This document shows, in pieces, positions 60,867 through 64,000 of a stretch of DNA of 64,000 nucleotides. The DNA is from JACZUI01 sp965216725 (GTDB lineage: Bacteria > Actinomycetota > Acidimicrobiia > Spongiisociales > ZC4RG35). The translations under genes were made by a program, and so were the position numbers. The stretch spans positions 62,001 through 126,000 of the forward strand of contig CBDCGI010000005.1 in NCBI GenBank assembly GCA_965216725.1. Direction: 5' to 3'. Numbering within the stretch: position 1 is the stretch's first letter; each line of letters starts with the position of its first letter. The notes below the pieces were generated by a model, which did not search any database, was not told where the DNA came from, and saw nothing but the letters and a program-made list of their open reading frames with translations.

Positions 60867-60942
60867 TGGCAGTCCCGACCAGATTTGAACTGGCGTTTCC
60901 GGCTTGAGAGGCCGGCGTCCTAGACCCCTAGACGACGGGACC
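60867..60942 (-). tRNA. tRNA-Glu (anticodon CTC), integration target
   Basis: This is a 76-nt cloverleaf with encoded CCA. The acceptor GGTCCCG pairs with CGGGACT, the anticodon stem CCGGC/GCCGG encloses loop CTCTCAA (CTC), and the T-arm is CCAGTTCAAATCTGG. The 3' 46 nt are duplicated at 53552, so the present 3' end may come from the integrated element. Confidence 0.95.
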
Positions 60943-60971
60943 ATGTTGTCGGTCGACCATTATCGACCTCG

Positions 60972-61043
60972 CTCGGGGGGAAGGACTCGAACCCTCAATA
61001 ACGGGACCAGAACCCGCCGTGTTACCGATTACACCACCCCCGA
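60972..61043 (-). tRNA. tRNA-Gln (anticodon CTG)
   Basis: The minus strand begins TCGGGGGTGGTGTAATCGG and folds into a 72-nt cloverleaf without encoded CCA. The acceptor TCGGGGG pairs with CCCCCGA, and the anticodon stem GCGGG/CCCGT encloses loop TTCTGGT (CTG). The T-arm contains GGGTTCGAGTCCTT. It lies 29 bp upstream of tRNA-Glu on the same strand and is probably co-transcribed. Confidence 0.93.
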
Positions 61044-61113
61044 ACGCGCATCAATGGCTAGATGCGGGGTGTTCCCTCCAGAATAATCGCCGGTGGGGCC
61101 AGTGCGAAAGTCT

Positions 61114-61533
61114 CTACCCCGGCACCCGGACCGGAGTCGCGGTAGCCGTGGTCTTGATCTCGAGCGGCTCGGTTTGACTGACGAACACCCCGAGCAGACC
61201 CAGTTCCAATTCGCCCCGAACCTCAACGCTCACCTCAAACAGGTCGCTGCTCGTCACTGCCTGCCACCCAGAAACCGAAGCGTCCTGGCCGTCGATGGAA
61301 GCAGCGGCCAGGTCACGAGCACGATTCGGAACCAGGATGACCTCGCCGGTGAGCCGATAGTGATCCTCGTCGATTCCAGCAGCCGCCGCCACCACCGCCG
61401 AATCGGCGACCGCTGCAAGCTCGCGCTGGAGATCGAGGGCCCTCCAGAGGTCGACGGCAAGGCCACCGAACAGCAGAAGCAGAGCCGAAAGGCCCAGCAT
61501 CCAAAATGTGGCCGACCCGCGATCCGAGTTCAC
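61114..61533 (-). CDS. TadG/TadE-like pilus assembly protein
   Basis: This 139-aa protein starts with a processing-like site and hydrophobic helix (DRGSATFWMLGLSALLLLFGGLAVDLW). A helical stretch follows, containing LQRELAAVADSAVVAAAAGID, the pattern of Tad pseudopilins (TadE/TadF/TadG N-terminal region, von Willebrand-less). The GTG at 61533 overlaps the previous gene's stop (GTGA). It is the last gene of the Tad operon in this window. Confidence 0.78.
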   Translation of the reverse strand: MNSDRGSATFWMLGLSALLLLFGGLAVDLWRALDLQRELAAVADSAVVAAAAGIDEDHYRLTGEVILVPNRARDLAAASIDGQDASVSGWQAVTSSDLFEVSVEVRGELELGLLGVFVSQTEPLEIKTTATATPVRVPG

Positions 61534-61955
61534 GGGATGCTCCGATACAGGTCGATCGGCTCGGAGTGAGTGGCGTCGACCCACAAGCCCCCGATGCCGC
61601 CCCATGGTGTCGTAAACAGCGGCGTGTACACGTTGACCTCGGCCACCACCTCTGCACCGCGCGCTAGGACACAGCTCCCAACTCCACCCCGTGCCGGGGC
61701 TTCTCCGCACCAACCCAACCTCACCTCAGACCCCTCGAACCCGAGGTTCGCTGCCATCTGGTCGACGACCGACTCCCCGCTATCCAAGTCGAGGCTGATC
61801 ACGGCTGCCCGTGCGGCTTCGGCTGCCATGGCCTCCGAGGCCACACGCGCCTCCGACCAGGGGCCGAAGGAGAGCACAGCCAGGGCGACGGGGAACAACA
61901 GCAGTCCGGCGGCAAGTCCAAACTCAACCGCGGCGTGGCCCCGGTCGTCGATCAC
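61530..61955 (-). CDS. TadE-like pseudopilin
   Basis: This 141-aa protein has an N-terminal DDRGHAAVEFGLAAGLLLFP, matching the TadE signature (G-x-x-x-x-E near a hydrophobic helix that is processed by a prepilin peptidase). A variable exported domain with one Cys pair follows (GWCGEAPARG, GSCVLARG). Overlapping ATGA junctions tie it to both neighbours. Confidence 0.82.
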   Translation of the reverse strand: MIDDRGHAAVEFGLAAGLLLFPVALAVLSFGPWSEARVASEAMAAEAARAAVISLDLDSGESVVDQMAANLGFEGSEVRLGWCGEAPARGGVGSCVLARGAEVVAEVNVYTPLFTTPWGGIGGLWVDATHSEPIDLYRSIP

Positions 61956-62341
61956 GGCGGCTCCCGAACGGCGGTAGCCGTCATCTCGACAGCAACGTCG
62001 GGCGAAAGCGGCGTCCAGGACGGGAAGACCCCGGACGCCTGGGCTACAGCGGTGTCGCCGGCCAAGCGACAGGCGGCAGATATCCCGTCGCCCATCACCC
62101 CGCCCAACAGCTGACCGAGCACCTGGTCGATTCGCGCCTCGCAGCCGTCGGCAGACCCGGTAACGGCGGCGACTCGGGCACCCTGGTCCAGAGCGGACCG
62201 AATTGCGCCCCGCCCGTATTGGACCACAACGAAGTTGGCCAAGGCCAAAAAGAGAATCAGGCCGAGGCCACTAGCTACGAGGAATTGAACCGAGCCAACG
62301 CCCCGTTCGCTCAGCCGCCGAGAAGACTCGCCCGGATCCAC
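61952..62341 (-). CDS. TadE/TadF-like pseudopilin
   Basis: This 129-aa protein has SERGVGSVQFLVASGLGLILFLALANFVVVQYGRGAIRSAL-type N-terminal helix (about residues 11-50). Two Cys (GCEARID and SAACRLA) probably form a disulfide. The GTG at 62341 would overlap the Flp-like gene by 31 bp, so an internal start is possible. It belongs to the Tad operon. Confidence 0.75.
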   Translation of the reverse strand: MDPGESSRRLSERGVGSVQFLVASGLGLILFLALANFVVVQYGRGAIRSALDQGARVAAVTGSADGCEARIDQVLGQLLGGVMGDGISAACRLAGDTAVAQASGVFPSWTPLSPDVAVEMTATAVREPP

Positions 62342-62496
62342 CCGACGATGTCCACTCCGAGAGCCTGCAAGGCCCCCCAGATCACGACCAGAGCGGCGAT
62401 CGCCAGGGCCGCGTTGCCCATTAGCTCTGCCGTGTTCAATCCGCGCTCATCCTCCCGGATGAGTGTGATGATTCGCTTCCATACCGGCATGGCCAC
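62311..62496 (-). CDS. Flp-type pilin-like small protein
   Basis: This 61-aa protein has a short basic leader (WKRIITLIREDERG) and the Flp-like processing region RGLNTAELMGNAALAIAALVVIWGAL, in which a Glu follows the Gly cleavage site. It is the candidate major subunit of the Flp/Tad pilus. It lies immediately downstream of tadC. Confidence 0.78.
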   Translation of the reverse strand: MAMPVWKRIITLIREDERGLNTAELMGNAALAIAALVVIWGALQALGVDIVGWIRASLLGG

Positions 62497-62505
62497 CTCC
62501 CTTTC

Positions 62506-63432
62506 TCAGTTCCATCCGGTGATCAGGTACGGGAGTGGCGCGGCAACAAAGAGGATCAGCACCGGAGCCAGAATGGCGATTGTCGGGACGAGCATCGCCG
62601 CCCGGCGTTTCGTCGCTGATCTCTTGATCGACTCGCGTCGTGACTCCCGCACGTCCTCCGCCAGGTCGAGCAACGCCCCGGCGAGGTCGGCGCCCCGCTC
62701 CTCCGCCGACGCCAGCAGGCGATAGGTACGCCCGCAGTACGGCTCCGCTGTCAGCTCGGCGACGCGACGGAACGCCTCCCCCGCGCTCCAACCGGAGCGA
62801 TGCAGTCGCAACGCATCGCCGAGCTCAGACACCACCTCACCCCGACCACGATTCACAGTTGCGTTGACGGCCTGAACTATCCCGCCGCCGGCACGAACCC
62901 TCATCGCCAGCAGCTGATTGATGGTGTAGACCTCGATCCTCATCCGCTCGCGACGGTCAGCGATTGCCCGTTCCAAACGGCCCTTCTGTCGGGTGACCCC
63001 AACGACACCCCCCATCGCCACGAGACCCGCCATGGACGTGGGCGGCATCTTCAACGCCACGCCGATTGCCAGTGTGCCGGCCATGGCGATCGACAACGCC
63101 CGCAACTGACCGACCCGATAGGCGGCCAGCATGTCGGCACCTTCCTGGCCTCGATACCAACCCGCCTGCCGCAGCTTTGTGACCGTCATCGGTTCGGCAG
63201 CGCGATCGAGGAGCCTGCCGAGCCAATGGGCGACCTCCTCGACCATTGGGCCAAACAGGCGGCCAACCGCAGTCGCCGGGCCACTGTGCCGGGCGGGTGA
63301 CACGGAGGGCGAGAGGTACGGCCGGAGCCTGTGCTTCAGGGGACGCTGTGGCGAGACCAGCCAGCGGACCGTGAGCGCTGTTGCGATGGCTGTGGCGGTC
63401 CCTGCCGCCAGCGACATCTCGGAGATGGGCAT
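62506..63432 (-). CDS. tadC: TadC-like inner membrane assembly protein
   Basis: This 308-aa type II secretion F-domain protein has hydrophobic helices at about residues 5-25, 110-130, 135-150 and 280-300. The T2SSF cytoplasmic segment includes YTINQLLAMRVRAGGGIVQAV and LLASAEERGADLAGALLDLAEDVRE. It pairs with the TadB-like protein upstream as the pilus assembly platform. Its ATG overlaps the TadB stop (TGATG). Confidence 0.88.
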   Translation of the reverse strand: MPISEMSLAAGTATAIATALTVRWLVSPQRPLKHRLRPYLSPSVSPARHSGPATAVGRLFGPMVEEVAHWLGRLLDRAAEPMTVTKLRQAGWYRGQEGADMLAAYRVGQLRALSIAMAGTLAIGVALKMPPTSMAGLVAMGGVVGVTRQKGRLERAIADRRERMRIEVYTINQLLAMRVRAGGGIVQAVNATVNRGRGEVVSELGDALRLHRSGWSAGEAFRRVAELTAEPYCGRTYRLLASAEERGADLAGALLDLAEDVRESRRESIKRSATKRRAAMLVPTIAILAPVLILFVAAPLPYLITGWN

Positions 63433-64000
63433 CAGGATGCACCCCCACCCGGCAACAGAACGCGTGGCTCTTCAGGCTGTCGGCCGAGTCGGGACGCTAT
63501 CACCAACCCGATCAGGCTCATGACGCCCCCGACGACGGCCACGAGGACGCCCGTGCGAGATGAGTAGAACTCACGAAAGGCGCCCGACTGAGCGGTCATG
63601 GCGACCAGCACGAGCCACGGGAGGACGAAGACGACCCTCGAGTTGATCTTCTGCTCCAACGCCTCGGTCCGGACCTGCTCGAGGGCCCAGATGTCTCTGG
63701 TCGTCGCCTCGGCGAGGTCGGTGAGGATTTCTGGCACCACCGAGCCACCACGCTCGTGGGCAACGATCATCACTTCGATCACGCGATCTGAAGTGGGATC
63801 TGCGAGATCGGAGCGAACCAACTCGAGCGCGGCGACAAATCCGAGCGAGCGTGAGTACACGGAGAAGCCGCCGAAAGCCTCACGCAGAGGCGCCGGTCCG
63901 AACGTGGCCAGACCCTCCACCGCGGTAGACAGCGACGCCCCCGACCGGACCGATGAAATCACGTCGCGAATGCCATCCGGCCAAGCCTCCTGGATTGCCG
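63432..64000 (-). CDS. tadB: TadB-like platform protein, 5' end outside the window
   Basis: The visible 189 codons encode the C-terminal T2SSF domain: WPDGIRDVISSVRSGASLS, then ELVRSDLADPTSDRVIEVMI and AHERGGSVVPEILTDLAEATTRD. A hydrophobic stretch (VVFVLPWLVLVAMT) and a final membrane helix (GVLVAVVGGVMSLIGLVIA) follow. The frame is open to the window edge with no start, so the gene is partial. It forms the assembly platform with TadC. Confidence 0.9.
   Translation of the reverse strand, partial: AIQEAWPDGIRDVISSVRSGASLSTAVEGLATFGPAPLREAFGGFSVYSRSLGFVAALELVRSDLADPTSDRVIEVMIVAHERGGSVVPEILTDLAEATTRDIWALEQVRTEALEQKINSRVVFVLPWLVLVAMTAQSGAFREFYSSRTGVLVAVVGGVMSLIGLVIASRLGRQPEEPRVLLPGGGAS

Larger units (their letters stand above)
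53552..60912. mobile_element. Integrated island in tRNA-Glu(CTC)
   Basis: A 46-bp direct repeat, identical at 53552-53597 and 60867-60912, corresponds to the 3' part of tRNA-Glu(CTC). Between the copies lie a tyrosine integrase, an HTH plus ImmA/IrrE-like pair, secreted proteins, remnants of an older integrase and TM2 gene, and an HTH-ATPase-STAS-like regulator. This is the classic arrangement of an integrative element in the 3' end of a tRNA gene. No conjugation, replication or capsid genes are visible, so the element is either minimal, mobilised in trans, or decayed. Confidence 0.85.

Overview
The window is high-GC DNA with dense gene packing, many GTG/TTG starts, 4-bp ATGA/GTGA gene overlaps and several probably leaderless promoters. 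The gene content points to an actinobacterium, probably of the Acidimicrobiia type: F420 chemistry (an LLM-class oxidoreductase and cofC), menaquinone genes, myo-inositol-1-phosphate synthase, a MurA with Asp in place of the fosfomycin-target Cys, and a regulator-kinase-HtrA trio like MprAB-PepD. The lineage is inferred from gene content only.

Layout. 0-11 kb: a small unknown protein, an F420 oxidoreductase, rlmN, a LysM/M23 cell-wall hydrolase, a DUF885 peptidase, a kinase-like phosphotransferase, a DrrAB-type ABC exporter and a beta-propeller protein, ending in two tandem-repeat arrays. 11-14.6 kb: a cobalamin uptake and adenosylation operon (btuF-btuC-btuD-cobO) behind a cobalamin riboswitch. 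14.6-17.6 kb: response regulator, histidine kinase and HtrA protease. 17.7-27.8 kb: small membrane and cell-wall genes, a solitary sufB with a palindromic operator, an MFS exporter, ino1 and arfB. 27.9-31 kb: menE, menB and menA, of which menE and menB are frameshifted. 31-53.4 kb: ppdK, meaB, nifU, murA, rpiB, TlpA/DsbB, tRNA-Glu(TTC) with gltX, ilvE, pgpA, cofC, rnhA with a double histidine phosphatase, a PadR pair and hppA.

53.55-60.91 kb is a small integrated island in the 3' part of tRNA-Glu(CTC). It is bounded by a 46-bp direct repeat of the tRNA. It carries a tyrosine integrase, an HTH plus ImmA/IrrE-like pair, secreted lipoproteins, a membrane-anchored zincin, a fossil of an older related element (TM2 tail joined to integrase tail), and a one-polypeptide HTH + HATPase + STAS-like (DUF4325-type) protein behind a palindromic operator. 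This last gene is the best candidate for an undescribed regulatory system. After tRNA-Glu(CTC) and tRNA-Gln(CTG), 61.1-64 kb holds the distal part of a Tad/Flp pilus locus, cut by the window end.

Functional links: B12 uptake supports AdoCbl enzymes such as the methylmalonyl-CoA mutase served by MeaB; CofC supports F420 enzymes such as the LLM oxidoreductase; gltX sits beside tRNA-Glu. The window also contains several families of non-coding palindromic repeats, two of which recur at sites more than 15 kb apart.
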